From contig NZ_CP145732.1 of assembly GCF_036884845.1 (NCBI RefSeq), positions 3,658,001 through 3,722,000 of the forward strand: 64,000 nucleotides of DNA, given 5' to 3'. This document shows, one piece after another, positions 34,928 to 44,367 of the stretch. The DNA comes from Pseudomonas sp. MAG733B (GTDB lineage: Bacteria > Pseudomonadota > Gammaproteobacteria > Pseudomonadales > Pseudomonadaceae). Both the position numbers and the translations under genes were made by a program. How positions within the stretch are numbered: the first letter of the stretch is position 1; every line of letters starts with the position of its first letter. The notes beneath the pieces were generated by a model. That model did no database searches. It was not told where the DNA came from and was given only the letters and a program-made list of their open reading frames with translations.

Positions 34928-34989
34928 TTTTCGAATACTGTTGAAATTCAAGCGTTTGCAGATTCTGTCCGGGAGCAAGAATTTTCAGC

Positions 34990-35151
34990 TGTTTCAGCGC
35001 TGAGACACCACACAGGGCCTACAGCCAGCCAAAGCGCTTGCGATGCTCTAGAACAATGGTTTGCGAGGACGTGTTTCAATGGGTTAACAACCAAGGCCGA
35101 ATCATGGCACGGGTGCTGAAACAGGCGGTTTGAGACAGAGAGGGTGTTTCA
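34990..35151. promoter_or_regulatory. Cluster of TGTYTCA motifs, candidate enhancer sites for the fap activator
   Basis: TGTTTCA or TGTCTCA occurs in either orientation at 34990, 35001, 35072, 35117, 35131 and 35145. The first two form a near-perfect palindrome TGTTTCAGCGCTGAGACA (34990-35007). The cluster begins about 65 bases upstream of the promoter -24 element, the right range for a sigma-54 activator. Confidence 0.6.
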
Positions 35152-35207
35152 GGAACGGACACTTTCCCCCCAAAACAGGGGAAAGCGCTGGGTAAATCTC
35201 CCCAGAA

Positions 35208-35738
35208 TCAGGGAAAGGGCGCAAGCAACCTCGACACGGCTTCGAAGGCCTGAACCCGACGATCAGCCCAGTCGCCACGCAGAATCTGAACAACTCTTCG
35301 ATGCTGCTCCAGCCAGGCCTGGGTGTCGTTGAAAAATGCCTGGCGTTCGGTCAGTGCCGGTTGGCAGCGCTGGCCATCATCCGTCCAGTCGACGTTTTCC
35401 GGCGAAAGCAATAGATGCAGGTCGTATTGCCGGGCCAGCAATGCTTGCTCGATCCACGGCGGGCAATCGCCAAACAACGTCCGGCTCCAGAGCATGTTGC
35501 TCAACAAGTGAGTATCAAGGATCAGCAGTTCTGGTTGCCGGGCGCGGGCCTCGTCCTCCCAGCGCAACTGGCCCCGGGCAATCTCGGTGATATCGGCCAG
35601 GCAGGTGTCTCGCTGCTCCTGTTCGATGAACCAGCGCACGTACTCGCCCACCAGCAACCCACCGAAATGCGCTTGCAACTCGGCCGACAACCAACTCTTG
35701 CCGCTGGATTCAGGGCCTGTGAGCACCAGGACCTTCAT
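35208..35738 (-). CDS. NadR-like ATPase (probable ribosylnicotinamide kinase)
   Basis: A 176-residue P-loop protein. Walker A is GPESSGKS (about residues 7-14), followed by VGEYVRWFIEQ and a lid region ARGQLRWEDEARAR, features of the kinase domain of NadR. This domain phosphorylates nicotinamide riboside. The ATG at 35738 overlaps the pnuC stop (ATGA), so it is coupled to the transporter. Together they form an uptake-and-trap pair for nicotinamide riboside in NAD salvage. The adenylyltransferase domain of full NadR is absent, so another enzyme (NadD) must finish NAD synthesis. Confidence 0.85.
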   Translation of the reverse strand: MKVLVLTGPESSGKSWLSAELQAHFGGLLVGEYVRWFIEQEQRDTCLADITEIARGQLRWEDEARARQPELLILDTHLLSNMLWSRTLFGDCPPWIEQALLARQYDLHLLLSPENVDWTDDGQRCQPALTERQAFFNDTQAWLEQHRRVVQILRGDWADRRVQAFEAVSRLLAPFP

Positions 35739-36298
35739 GTGCGCAACGCCGGGGCGGTACGCCATTCACGCCAGCCTTGCACGGCGAGCAACAGGAACAA
35801 GCCGTACAAAGCGGCGGTCAGGTACATTCCTTTGTAGACGAATAGACCCACAAAGATCACATCCACCACGATCCACAATGGCCAGCATTGAACGCGTTTC
35901 TGTGCCATCCACAGCTGCGCCACCAGGCTGAAGCCGGTAAGGGCTGCATCGAGCCAGGGTTGCGCGGCGTCGGTCCAGTGCGCCATGGCCGCGCCCAGCA
36001 TCAGGCTGCCAGCGGCACCGACGAGCAGACCGAACATCACCGATTGGCCGTCGAGCCGGGTCACTTCGCGCCCTTGTCGCGCATCGCCTGCACGGGTCCA
36101 TTGCCACCAGCCATAGATCTGCAGGGCCGCGTAGATCACTTGCAGCAACATGTCCGAATACAGCTTCACTTCGAAAAAGATCCAGCTGTAAATCAGCACC
36201 ATGACCAGACCGATCGGCCAGCACCAGGGGTTCTGCTTGACCGTCAACCAGACGGCAATGACACCGAGGGTGGCGGCAAACAGTTCAAGCCCGGACAT
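35735..36298 (-). CDS. pnuC: PnuC, nicotinamide riboside transporter
   Basis: A 187-residue membrane protein with about seven hydrophobic segments. Its pattern (NPWCWPIGLVMVLIYSWIFFEVKLYSDMLLQVIYAALQIYGWWQWTR; CWPLWIVVDVIFVGLFVYKGMYLTA) matches PnuC. It imports nicotinamide riboside by facilitated diffusion. The ATG at 36298 has AAGGAA 5 bases upstream. The 3' end overlaps the kinase gene. I looked for a riboswitch in the upstream 36300-36450 stretch and saw only a REP pair. Confidence 0.92.
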   Translation of the reverse strand: MSGLELFAATLGVIAVWLTVKQNPWCWPIGLVMVLIYSWIFFEVKLYSDMLLQVIYAALQIYGWWQWTRAGDARQGREVTRLDGQSVMFGLLVGAAGSLMLGAAMAHWTDAAQPWLDAALTGFSLVAQLWMAQKRVQCWPLWIVVDVIFVGLFVYKGMYLTAALYGLFLLLAVQGWREWRTAPALRT

Positions 36299-36367
36299 GG
36301 AGGTTCCTTGGGGAAATCGAATTTGGGGGGCGGATTGTAACCGCAGGCAGCGGTATTTGGTTTGAAG

Positions 36368-36447
36368 ATCAAAAGATCGCAGCCTTCGGCAGCTCCTACA
36401 GAACAAGGCGTTGACCTGTAGGAGCTGCCGCAGGCTGCGATCTTTTT
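36368..36447. repeat. REP pair, GATCGCAGCCTTCGGCAGCTCCTAC type
   Basis: Inverted copies of GATCGCAGCCTTCGGCAGCTCCTAC surround a short spacer. It lies between pnuC and the chemoreceptor gene. Confidence 0.9.
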
Positions 36448-36451
36448 GGCG

Positions 36452-38086
36452 TTACACCCGGAACTGCTTGAGCAATCCGTTCAATTGCTCACTCAAGCCC
36501 TTGAGTCGCACACTCGCCACGCTGGATTGTTCCGCTGCCAATGCGGTGCTGTGGGAGAGCCCGGCGGCTTGCGTGACGTTCTGGTTGATGTCCTCGACCA
36601 CATGCGCCTGCTGCAAAGTCGCGCTGGCGATCGAGGCGTTCAGCCCGTTGAGGTTGCGCAGCGCCTGGCCGATGGCGTTCAGGCTGGCACCGGCCAGACC
36701 GGCCTGTTCAATGGTCAGTTGCGAGGCGCGGCTGCTGTCGCCAATGACTTTGACCGCCGCTTCGGAATGGGCTTGCAAGCGTTCGATCATCGACTGGATT
36801 TCTGCCGTGGACTTCTGGGTGCGCTGGGCCAGCAGACGAACCTCATCCGCTACGACCGCGAAACCGCGACCTTGCTCACCGGCCCGGGCAGCCTCGATTG
36901 CAGCGTTGAGGGCCAGCAGGTTGGTTTGTTCGGCGATGGAGCGGATAACCTCCAGAACACTGCCGATCTGGGTGCTTTCGGCGGCCAGCGTACGGATCAC
37001 TTCCACGGCCTGATCGATCGTCGAAGACAGCGTGTCGATCTGTTGCAGGCTGCCGTCGATGTTGATCTGGCCTTGCTGCGCCTGCGCTTCGGCATCGCGC
37101 ATTTCACTGGCGGCATGCTCGGCGTTTTTCGCCACGTCCTGCACGCCGTAGGTCACTTCATTAATGGCCGTGGCCACCAACTCCATCTGCTGCGATTGTT
37201 GCTGGCTGCGTTGCTGGGCTTGGGTGGCGTCGTTGCCCAGTTCGCTGGATGACTGGCCGAGGGCGCTCGCCGACACCTGCAACTCACCGATCACCAGCCG
37301 TAGCTTGGTGGTGAAGGCATTGAAATGCCGCGCCAGTTGCGTGACCTCGTCCTGGCCGTGGGTGTCGAGGCTGCGGGTCAGGTCGCTTTCGCCGCTGGCG
37401 ATATTGGCCATTGCGTTCACGGTTTCCTGCAACGGGCGGACGATGCTGCGGGCAATCAGCATCACCAGCGCCACCATGATCAGTGCGATGGCCAGGCCGA
37501 TCAGCGAAGCTTCCCAGACCTGTCCGTAGAACTCGGCCTGCATGTCATCGATGTACACGCCCGAGCCAATCACCCAACCCCACGGTTCGAACAATTTGAC
37601 GTAAGAGGTTTTCTCGACCGGTGCGCTGGCACCGGGCTTCGGCCAACGATAATTGACGATCCCGGCGCCTTTGCTCTTGGCGACGGCAACCATTTCGTTG
37701 AATACCGCAAAACCGTCCGGGTCGCGGATCGCCGACAGGTTCTGGCCGTCAAGTTTCGGGTTAGCCGGGTGCATGACCATCACGGGCGTCAGATCGTTGA
37801 TCCAGAAGTAATCGTTCTGGTCGTAACGCAGGCCGCGAATAGCGGTCAGCGCCTGTTTCTGCGCGGCTTCGCGGGTGAGGGTGCCGGCGGTTTCCAGACC
37901 TTGGTAATAACTGAGAACGCCGCTGGCGGTCTGCACCACATGCTGGGTCTTCTGCGCCTTGGCGTCGTACAAATCGTCGTGGATCTGCTTGAGCATCATC
38001 ACGCCCAAGGCCAACAGCATCATGACGGCCACGATCAGGATGAGCCACAAACGGCGGCTGATCGACATATTGCGCAAGCTGTTCAT
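36452..38086 (-). CDS. Methyl-accepting chemotaxis protein with single Cache sensor domain
   Basis: A 544-residue chemoreceptor. A transmembrane helix ([19 protein letters not shown]) is followed by a periplasmic sCache_2 domain about residues 40-190 ([31 protein letters not shown]), a second helix, a HAMP domain ([21 protein letters not shown]) and the signalling tip [36 protein letters not shown]. The ATG at 38086 has GGAG 9 bases upstream. Ligands of sCache receptors are often small carboxylates; this one is unassigned. Confidence 0.93.
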   Translation of the reverse strand: MNSLRNMSISRRLWLILIVAVMMLLALGVMMLKQIHDDLYDAKAQKTQHVVQTASGVLSYYQGLETAGTLTREAAQKQALTAIRGLRYDQNDYFWINDLTPVMVMHPANPKLDGQNLSAIRDPDGFAVFNEMVAVAKSKGAGIVNYRWPKPGASAPVEKTSYVKLFEPWGWVIGSGVYIDDMQAEFYGQVWEASLIGLAIALIMVALVMLIARSIVRPLQETVNAMANIASGESDLTRSLDTHGQDEVTQLARHFNAFTTKLRLVIGELQVSASALGQSSSELGNDATQAQQRSQQQSQQMELVATAINEVTYGVQDVAKNAEHAASEMRDAEAQAQQGQINIDGSLQQIDTLSSTIDQAVEVIRTLAAESTQIGSVLEVIRSIAEQTNLLALNAAIEAARAGEQGRGFAVVADEVRLLAQRTQKSTAEIQSMIERLQAHSEAAVKVIGDSSRASQLTIEQAGLAGASLNAIGQALRNLNGLNASIASATLQQAHVVEDINQNVTQAAGLSHSTALAAEQSSVASVRLKGLSEQLNGLLKQFRV

Positions 38087-38363
38087 AACGCGGTGCTCCG
38101 ATTTCTTGTTCTGGGGTTTCTTGTTTTTGTAATGATTGATCGCCAGCATCCTGCCAGGTCCGATAACGCGGCAGCGCTTTTCAGACTTGTCTGATAGGAT
38201 TTCGGCCCCGCGCGGTAAAACCTGAATACAAATTGATTTTTCACGGGTTTTTCACAGGCGACTGGGATCTTGCGCTCGTGGAATTTCAACTACGCTGAGC
38301 GCGATTAACGCTTTGTAAAATACTAACGGGGCATGCGTCGACGCATAGCCTTTTGGGGGATTG

Positions 38364-39194
38364 ATGGATCTTTGGACTGCCTTTCAGGCTTTGATTCTTG
38401 GGGTTGTAGAGGGGCTGACGGAGTTTTTGCCCATTTCGAGTACCGGGCACCAGATCATTGTTGCTGACCTGCTCAACTTCGGCGGCGAGCGCGCCATGGC
38501 GTTCAACATCATCATTCAGCTCGGGGCGATCCTGGCGGTGGTGTGGGAATTTCGCCGGAAGATTTTCGACGTTGTCATCGGTTTGCCGACGCAGCCAAGC
38601 GCTCGACGCTTTACCGCCAACCTGCTGATCGCCTTCCTGCCGGCCGTGGTATTGGGGGTGATTTTCGCCGACCTGATTCACCACTACCTGTTCAATCCGA
38701 TCACGGTGGCCACTGCGTTGGTGATCGGCGGGATCGTCATGCTGTGGGCTGAAAAGCGCCAACATGAAGTGCATGCCGAAACCGTCGACGACATCACCTG
38801 GAAAGATGCCCTGAAAGTCGGTTTCGCCCAGTGCCTGGCAATGATTCCGGGCACCTCGCGCTCCGGCTCGACGATCATCGGCGGCTTGTTGTTCGGCTTG
38901 TCGCGCAAAACCGCTACCGAGTTCTCGTTCTTCCTGGCCATGCCGACCATGGTCGGCGCGGCGGTGTATTCGGGCTACAAGTACCGCGACCTGTTCGTGC
39001 CGTCTGACTTCCCGGTGTTCGCGATCGGCTTCGTCACTGCATTCATCTTCGCGATGATCGCTGTTCGGGGCTTGCTCAAGTTCATCGCCAGCCACAGCTA
39101 TGCGGCGTTCGCCTGGTATCGCATCGCATTCGGCCTGCTGATTCTGGCCACCTGGCAGTTTGGCTGGGTCGACTGGACTGCGGCCAAGCCATGA
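38364..39194 (+). CDS. uppP: Undecaprenyl-diphosphatase UppP (BacA)
   Basis: A 276-residue polytopic enzyme that recycles undecaprenyl diphosphate for cell-wall synthesis and gives bacitracin tolerance. The two signature motifs are [15 protein letters not shown] (early) and [13 protein letters not shown] (centre), with the catalytic Glu and Arg residues. The ATG at 38364 follows GGGGGA; the TTG just before it is not needed. A 14-bp palindrome (ATGCGTCGACGCAT, 38333-38346) lies next to the ribosome site. The stop overlaps the DUF1294 start. Confidence 0.93.
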   Translation: MDLWTAFQALILGVVEGLTEFLPISSTGHQIIVADLLNFGGERAMAFNIIIQLGAILAVVWEFRRKIFDVVIGLPTQPSARRFTANLLIAFLPAVVLGVIFADLIHHYLFNPITVATALVIGGIVMLWAEKRQHEVHAETVDDITWKDALKVGFAQCLAMIPGTSRSGSTIIGGLLFGLSRKTATEFSFFLAMPTMVGAAVYSGYKYRDLFVPSDFPVFAIGFVTAFIFAMIAVRGLLKFIASHSYAAFAWYRIAFGLLILATWQFGWVDWTAAKP

Positions 39195-39619
39195 GTGACT
39201 CCAGCGCGCGCAACAATCCCGGGCGTAACTCCGGAGGCGAGATCCGCAATCCCCGGCTGAAACTGCTGGTGTTTGCGATCCTGTGCGCGCTGCCGTTGTT
39301 CGGTTCGATGTCGTTGTGGCTGCGAGGGGTGTCGCTGATACCGCTGGCAGCCTACGGCATCGTCAGCGTGCTGGCGTTTTTGCTGTACTGGAGCGACAAA
39401 CGCAAGGCCCGCGCCGATCAATGGCGAACCCCGGAAAACGTGCTGCATGCCCTGGAGTTCGCCGGCGGCTGGCCGGGTGCGTTGCTCGCGCAACAGGTGT
39501 TTCGACACAAGACGCGCAAAGTCTCGTTTCAAGTGGTGTTCTGGCTCATTGTGCTGCTGCACCAGGTGTTCTGGATCGACCAGTTGTTCCTCGGCGCGCA
39601 GCTGTTCGCGTTGTTCTAA
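39191..39619 (+). CDS. DUF1294 membrane protein
   Basis: A 142-residue protein with an N-terminal charged tail and three transmembrane helices, and the family mark [48 protein letters not shown]1294 proteins often occur fused or next to cold-shock domains; here the cold-shock part is absent and function is unknown. Its ATG overlaps the uppP stop (ATGA), so the pair is translationally coupled, a hint of cell-envelope relevance. Confidence 0.85.
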   Translation: MSDSSARNNPGRNSGGEIRNPRLKLLVFAILCALPLFGSMSLWLRGVSLIPLAAYGIVSVLAFLLYWSDKRKARADQWRTPENVLHALEFAGGWPGALLAQQVFRHKTRKVSFQVVFWLIVLLHQVFWIDQLFLGAQLFALF

Positions 39620-39638
39620 GTTCTAATAAAAGAAGGAA

Positions 39639-39998
39639 TCAGAGCAGCAGCCCGACCTGAGTACGCTTGGGCAGTTTGCTGACCACCAGTTGATGGGAAC
39701 GCTGCAACAGACCTTGCAGTTCTTCGGCGCCCAAAGGGTAGGGCGTTGCCATGATGATCCACTGGGCACGCGCCAGATAAGGCGCCGGATGAATGCCCGG
39801 TCGGTCGCAATGACCGAGAAACAGATCCTTGTCGACCTTGAACGCCAGGGAATCGCCACGCAAATTTTGCAAGGCGAACATCTTGTTCCCGGCAATCGAA
39901 AATACCCGCACGCCACCCCATTTGTAATCTTCCCGTGCGCCCGGCAAGGCCAGGCAAAAGGCCGCGACATCCGCTTCGCTCATGCGTCCTGACTTCAT
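39639..39998 (-). CDS. MmcQ/YjbR family DNA-binding-fold protein
   Basis: A 119-residue single-domain protein of the YjbR/MmcQ (CyaY-like) fold: FCLALPGAREDYKWGGVRVFSIAGNKMFALQ, then LAFKVDKDLFLGH, then WIIMATPYPLGAEELQGLLQRSHQLVV. Function is unknown in this family. The ATG at 39998 overlaps the LysR stop (ATGA), so that start is preferred over 39983. It is therefore cotranscribed with the LysR gene. Confidence 0.87.
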   Translation of the reverse strand: MKSGRMSEADVAAFCLALPGAREDYKWGGVRVFSIAGNKMFALQNLRGDSLAFKVDKDLFLGHCDRPGIHPAPYLARAQWIIMATPYPLGAEELQGLLQRSHQLVVSKLPKRTQVGLLL

Positions 39999-40903
39999 AT
40001 CAAACGATCCCCGCAGGCATTGAATGTTTCGATCAAATGGTCGAGCCAGGCCCGCACGGCCGGCATCACGCCGCGACGGTGAGGATAGACCGCTTGCAAC
40101 CAGCCACCCGGCAGCGACCAGTCCGGCAGCAGTTGCACCAGCGAACCGTTCGCCAGTTCCTGCTCGCAGTACATCATCGGCAGCGTGGTAAAACCCTGGC
40201 CGGCGAGCGCGCAGGTCTTGCGCACAATGAAATCGTCGATGCCCAGTCGCGCTTCAAGGGCCAGTTCGAAGCTTTTGCCTTGGCCGTCCACCAGGCGAAT
40301 ATGCACCATGCGGTCGGGTTCGAGGGCGCCGAGAACCGGCAGGTTCTTCAGGTCCTCGGGACGGTTGATGTCACGCCCTTGCAGGAATGCAGGACTGGCC
40401 ACCACGAGCATCTGTGCCTGACGCAACCGGCGCGTGACCAGCAGCGGGTCTTCGTCGCCCGGTTCACGTACGCGCAGAGCCACGTCGACACCTTCGGTCA
40501 CCAGATCGACGCGACGGTTGACCAGCATCACCTCCAACTGCACTTGCGGGTATTTTTCCAGAAAGTTGCTGATCACCTCCGGCAGCATTTCGTGCGCCAA
40601 TCCAACGGGAGAGGACACCCGCAAGCGTCCTCGTGGCTCGCTGGACATGCTGGCCACGGCCTCGTCGGCCATTTCGGCTTCCAGCAACATCGCCTGACAG
40701 TGGCGCAGGTAGCGTTCGCCCACGGCGGTCAGCTTGAGTTGCCGGGTGGTACGCTGCAACAAACGCGCGCCAAGACGCTCTTCCAGCTCTGCAATACGCC
40801 GTGACAGCCGCGACTTGGGAATCCCCAGCAAACGCCCGGCGGCCGCGAAGCCACCGGCCTCGACGACTTTGGCGAAGTAATAGAGGTCATTAAGATCTTG
40901 CAT
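39995..40903 (-). CDS. LysR-family transcriptional regulator (divergent from azoreductase)
   Basis: A 302-residue LysR-type regulator, DNA-binding part in residues about 3-60 (LNDLYYFAKVVEAGGFAAAGRLLGIPKSRLSRRIAELE), effector domain about 90-295. It diverges from the azoreductase gene by 130 bases, so it probably controls it in response to an electrophile or quinone (inference). Its 3' end is coupled to the YjbR-like gene. Confidence 0.92.
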   Translation of the reverse strand: MQDLNDLYYFAKVVEAGGFAAAGRLLGIPKSRLSRRIAELEERLGARLLQRTTRQLKLTAVGERYLRHCQAMLLEAEMADEAVASMSSEPRGRLRVSSPVGLAHEMLPEVISNFLEKYPQVQLEVMLVNRRVDLVTEGVDVALRVREPGDEDPLLVTRRLRQAQMLVVASPAFLQGRDINRPEDLKNLPVLGALEPDRMVHIRLVDGQGKSFELALEARLGIDDFIVRKTCALAGQGFTTLPMMYCEQELANGSLVQLLPDWSLPGGWLQAVYPHRRGVMPAVRAWLDHLIETFNACGDRLI

Positions 40904-41033
40904 TGGCGTTACTCAATCGTTCTATCAGTGAGACAAACTATCGCATTGTTGCACTCTAATCAGTTATTGGTTTCGTCTGTAGGATTGTCTCCATCAGATC
41001 GCCCTGGCGGCGATCCTCACCTGGAGATCCCAC

Positions 41034-41645
41034 ATGAAACTGCTGCATATCGATTCGAGCATTCTTGGTGACAACTCGGCTTCCCGTCTGCTGAGTGGCG
41101 AAGTCGTCAAAGCCTGGCAAGCCGCCGAGCCAACCGCCGTCGTGACCTACCGCGACCTGGCCGCCGATGCAATCAGCCACTTCTCCGCCACTACTCTGGT
41201 TGCTGCCGGCACCACCGCTGAGCTGCGCAACGCCGCACAACAGCACGAAGCCGAACTGAGCGCCCAGACCCTGGCCGAATTCCTCGCCGCCGACGCCGTC
41301 GTGATTGCAGCGCCGATGTACAACTTCACCATCCCGACTCAACTGAAAGCCTGGATCGACCGCATTGCCGTTGCCGGTCAGACTTTCCGTTACACCGAAG
41401 CCGGCCCTGAAGGCCTGTGCGGCGGCAAGAAAGTGGTGATCGTTTCGACTTCCGGCGGGCTGCACGCTGGCCAGGCGACCGGTGTTGCCCACGAAGACTA
41501 CTTGAAAGTGCTGTTCGGCTTCATTGGCATCACCGACATCGAGTTCGTTCGTGCACACGGTCTGGCGTACGGTGACGAAGTGCGCACCAAAGCGATGAGC
41601 GACGCTCACACGCAAATCAGCGAGCAACTGTTCGCCGCCGCGTAA
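41034..41645 (+). CDS. azoR: FMN-dependent NADH-azoreductase
   Basis: A 203-residue flavodoxin-fold enzyme, motifs [51 protein letters not shown] and [10 protein letters not shown]. AzoR reduces azo dyes and quinones with NADH. Upstream is a divergent LysR gene, downstream a terminator at 41684. An GGAGAT precedes the ATG by 7 bases. Confidence 0.93.
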   Translation: MKLLHIDSSILGDNSASRLLSGEVVKAWQAAEPTAVVTYRDLAADAISHFSATTLVAAGTTAELRNAAQQHEAELSAQTLAEFLAADAVVIAAPMYNFTIPTQLKAWIDRIAVAGQTFRYTEAGPEGLCGGKKVVIVSTSGGLHAGQATGVAHEDYLKVLFGFIGITDIEFVRAHGLAYGDEVRTKAMSDAHTQISEQLFAAA

Positions 41646-41683
41646 GGCTTGCGTAAAAGCAGCAACCGTTCAGGTAATGCCCC

Positions 41684-41731
41684 AAAAAACTCTGTATTCT
41701 GATCACGCAAGTGCCAGATACGGAGTTTTTT
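41684..41731 (+). terminator. Rho-independent terminator after azoR
   Basis: AAAAAACTCTGTAT pairs with ATACGGAGTTTTTT (one mismatch) around a 20-base loop, with a T-run at the 3' side. It follows the azoR stop by about 40 bases. Confidence 0.75.
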
Positions 41732-41812
41732 GTTTCTGGTCGTTACAGAGGTTGGCCCAGGATATGCAACCAAGGGTTAACGTCTATGGTCTGGTAACAG
41801 GTGGGGCATCCG

Positions 41813-42850
41813 ATGATGCGTCTTTGTGCAACTCTTCTGATATGCCTGCTTGGCAGCCTGAATTCAGTGCACGCCGCCCCCGCGCCGCATCCTCACTGGA
41901 GCGTCGGTTACCACGAGATGAGTTTTCTCGACCCGCTCGATCTGCAACCGATGCGTGCCATCGCGTTCTATCCCTCCAGCGACAAAGAGCACTCCAGCAA
42001 GCTTGAGGGCTACATGGTCGAGGCCGGTGAAGACACCAAGGTCGCCATGGGCCGTTTCCCCATGCTGATGCTGTCCCACGGCAACACCGGAACGCCATTG
42101 GCCCTGCATGACCTGGCCACGTCGCTGGCTCGCAAAGGTTTCGTGGTGGTGGCGGTGATCCATCCGGGCGACAACTCCAAGGACCACAGCCGTCTCGGCA
42201 CCTTGAGCAATCTTTACGGACGGCCAATCCAGATTTCCGAAGCCATTACCGCAACGTTGGGCGACCGCATGCTCGCGCCGTTCGTCAATGCTGACCAGGT
42301 CGGTGTGATCGGTTATTCGGCGGGCGGGGAGACGGCGTTGATACTGTCTGGTGCGACGCCGGATCTGGATCGCCTGCGTCGTTACTGCCAGGAACGTCCG
42401 GACGACCGCGATGCCTGTAACACCCAAGGCGAACTGATCGTCGATCGTGATGATTTGCAACCGGTGGCCGACGCGCGTGTTCACGCGCTGTTACTGATGG
42501 CGCCGCTCAGCCTGAAATTCGGTCGTCACACCCTTGCCGACGTGCATGTGCCGGTGCTGCTGTACAGCGGCGATGGCGACAAACTGGTGCCGTTCGACAA
42601 GAACGCCGCCGCACTGGCGCGCAAACTGCCTGTCGCGCCGGACTTCAAGCTGCTGGCGGGAGCAGGGCACTTCGTGTTCATGGCGCCGTGCAACGACGAG
42701 CAGATCGTCATCATGCCGGCGCTGTGCACCGATGCCGATGGCGTCGACCGGGAAGACATTCACCGCAATCTGGTTACTGAAGCGGGGCGCTTCTTCTCAC
42801 GGACCTTGGGTAAAGCGACGCGGGCGGGAATGCAGACGGCGGATCAATAA
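41813..42850 (+). CDS. Exported alpha/beta hydrolase (dienelactone-hydrolase-like)
   Basis: A 345-residue hydrolase with a signal peptide (MMRLCATLLICLLGSLNSVHAAP). The nucleophile elbow is GVIGYSAGGETALIL; the oxyanion region is LMLSHGNTGTPLALHDLATSLA; a late Asp (LYSGDGDKLVPFDK) and His (GAGHFVFM) complete a plausible triad. Substrate is unknown. The ATG at 41813 has AGGTGGGG 6 bases upstream; the GTG at 41801 is less likely. A REP pair follows. Confidence 0.87.
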   Translation: MMRLCATLLICLLGSLNSVHAAPAPHPHWSVGYHEMSFLDPLDLQPMRAIAFYPSSDKEHSSKLEGYMVEAGEDTKVAMGRFPMLMLSHGNTGTPLALHDLATSLARKGFVVVAVIHPGDNSKDHSRLGTLSNLYGRPIQISEAITATLGDRMLAPFVNADQVGVIGYSAGGETALILSGATPDLDRLRRYCQERPDDRDACNTQGELIVDRDDLQPVADARVHALLLMAPLSLKFGRHTLADVHVPVLLYSGDGDKLVPFDKNAAALARKLPVAPDFKLLAGAGHFVFMAPCNDEQIVIMPALCTDADGVDREDIHRNLVTEAGRFFSRTLGKATRAGMQTADQ

Positions 42851-42857
42851 CCCGCTT

Positions 42858-42949
42858 CTGTAGGAGCGAGCCTGCTCGCGATGAGGCCATCAGGTCCAAC
42901 ATTGATGTCGACTGATACTCCGCCATCGCCAGCAGGCTGGCTCCTACAG
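42858..42949. repeat. REP pair (BIME), CTGTAGGAGCGAGCCTGCTCGCGAT type
   Basis: Inverted copies of GTAGGAGCGAGCCTGCTCGCGAT (second copy with CCAGCAGGCTGG variation) lie between the convergent hydrolase and MFS genes. Confidence 0.9.
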
Positions 42950-42964
42950 GGTTGATGCAAGTCG

Positions 42965-44152
42965 CTAGGCCATCGAGCGATGCTTGAGCAGTAACGTCAG
43001 CCCCAGCGCGGCCACTGACAACAGTGCCGCGCAAAAGAAAATCCACGAATACCCCAGGTTCAGCGCAATGGCCCCCATCAACGGGCCGGCGATCGCCAGT
43101 GCCAGATCAAAAAACACTGCATAAGCACTCAGCCCCGCGCCACGGCTCGAGTTGGGCACCTGTTTGATCGCCTCGACGCCAAGCGCCGGATACACCAGCG
43201 ACAGGCCAAACCCGGTCAGGCCGGCACCGATCAAGGCGTAACCGGTCGACGGCGCGAGCCAGAGCAGCACCAGGCCAACGGTTTCGATGGTCATGCAGGC
43301 GATGGCTGAAGTGAATCCGCCAAAACGGCTGATGCTGGAAATGAACAACAACCGCGCCAGAATGAAGCACACGCCGAACACCGTCAGGCAGTACGCCGCG
43401 CCGGTCCACCCGCGGTTGATGTAGTACAACGTGATGAACGTCGTCAGGGTGCCATAACCGATGGAGGCCAGGCTCAGGCTCGCCCCGAATGGCGCGATGC
43501 GCCCGAACACGGCCCAGAACGGCAGGCGCTCGCCGCGCACCACCGGCACCGACGGTTTGTTACGAATCAGCAGCAACGACGCCAGGGCCAGCACCGACAG
43601 GGCGATTCCCAAACTGGCGAAGCCCAGCTCAGCGACCATTACCACGCCCAGCGGCGCACCAATGGCGATTGCACCGTAGGACGCAATCCCGTTCCATGAA
43701 ATCGAACGCGCCGTGTGTTCTGCGCCGACCTGACCCATGCACCAACTGATGGTGCCGACCCCGATCAAGCCTTGGGCAATTCCGAGTAACAATCTGCCGG
43801 CGATCAGGATCAACAGGCTTAATAAAGGAAGGCTTTGTAGCAAGGTCGACAGCAAGGTCAGTCCGCCACTCAAGACGATCCCGGTCAAGCCATAAACAAT
43901 CGCGCGCTTGGTGCCGATGCTGTCGGACATGCGCCCGGCCATCGGTCGACTGAGCAGGGTGGCCAGGTATTGTGAGCCGATGGTCAACCCGGCGATAACA
44001 GCGCTGAACCCAAGCTGTTCATGCACATACCCCGGCAACACCGCAATCGGCAGGCCGATGCAGAGGAAGGCAATAAAGGTATAGAAAACGATAGAGACGA
44101 TCTGCAGGGTGATCGCCATGGAGCTTTGCGGTGGCTGTTGCTGCGCAGACAT
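42965..44152 (-). CDS. MFS transporter (YhhS-like)
   Basis: A 395-residue major-facilitator protein with 12 hydrophobic segments and the loop signature GRMSDSIGTKRAIVYG between helices 2 and 3. Overall it resembles the YhhS/YfcJ group, whose substrate is unclear. It ends LLLKHRSMA. It stands alone, with REP pairs on both sides. Confidence 0.9.
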   Translation of the reverse strand: MSAQQQPPQSSMAITLQIVSIVFYTFIAFLCIGLPIAVLPGYVHEQLGFSAVIAGLTIGSQYLATLLSRPMAGRMSDSIGTKRAIVYGLTGIVLSGGLTLLSTLLQSLPLLSLLILIAGRLLLGIAQGLIGVGTISWCMGQVGAEHTARSISWNGIASYGAIAIGAPLGVVMVAELGFASLGIALSVLALASLLLIRNKPSVPVVRGERLPFWAVFGRIAPFGASLSLASIGYGTLTTFITLYYINRGWTGAAYCLTVFGVCFILARLLFISSISRFGGFTSAIACMTIETVGLVLLWLAPSTGYALIGAGLTGFGLSLVYPALGVEAIKQVPNSSRGAGLSAYAVFFDLALAIAGPLMGAIALNLGYSWIFFCAALLSVAALGLTLLLKHRSMA

Positions 44153-44231
44153 GAGGGCTCGTTCGCGGGCGGCGGTGGGAGAGCTGCATGATGGCGTGAC
44201 GTTGCGATAAAAGAAAGCAGGCTAACGATTA

Positions 44232-44309
44232 AAAAGATCGCAGCCTTCGGCAGTTCCTACATCAATTATGAGTACACCCTGTAGGAGCTGCCGAAGGCTG
44301 CGATCTTTT
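44232..44309. repeat. REP pair, GATCGCAGCCTTCGGCAGTTCCTAC type
   Basis: Inverted copies of GATCGCAGCCTTCGGCAGCTCCTAC (first arm with one change) with a short spacer, the same family as at 36368-36447. It lies between the ybiT terminator and the MFS promoter. Confidence 0.9.
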
Positions 44310-44321
44310 GATCTTTGAAAC

Positions 44322-44351
44322 AAAAAGCCCCGTCACAAGGACAGGGCTTTT
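44322..44351 (-). terminator. Rho-independent terminator of ybiT
   Basis: Read on the minus strand, AAAAGCCC plus GTC pair with GAC plus GGGCTTTT, followed by TTG. It starts 16 bases beyond the stop of the ABC-F gene. Confidence 0.85.
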
Positions 44352-44367
44352 CATTTCAAACCGACGC

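Larger units (their letters stand above)
34858..35207. other. fap promoter and upstream regulatory region
   Basis: No coding frame of note lies here. The stretch contains the sigma-54-type promoter (34911-34927), a cluster of six TGTYTCA motifs (34990-35151) and a hairpin CTTTCCCC/GGGGAAAG at 35162-35185 that follows the NAD-kinase-like gene. Confidence 0.7.

Noticed and set aside
36299..36451. Possible NAD or other riboswitch before pnuC
   Set aside because: I could only identify a REP pair and a short untranslated stretch. No known aptamer core was recognisable.
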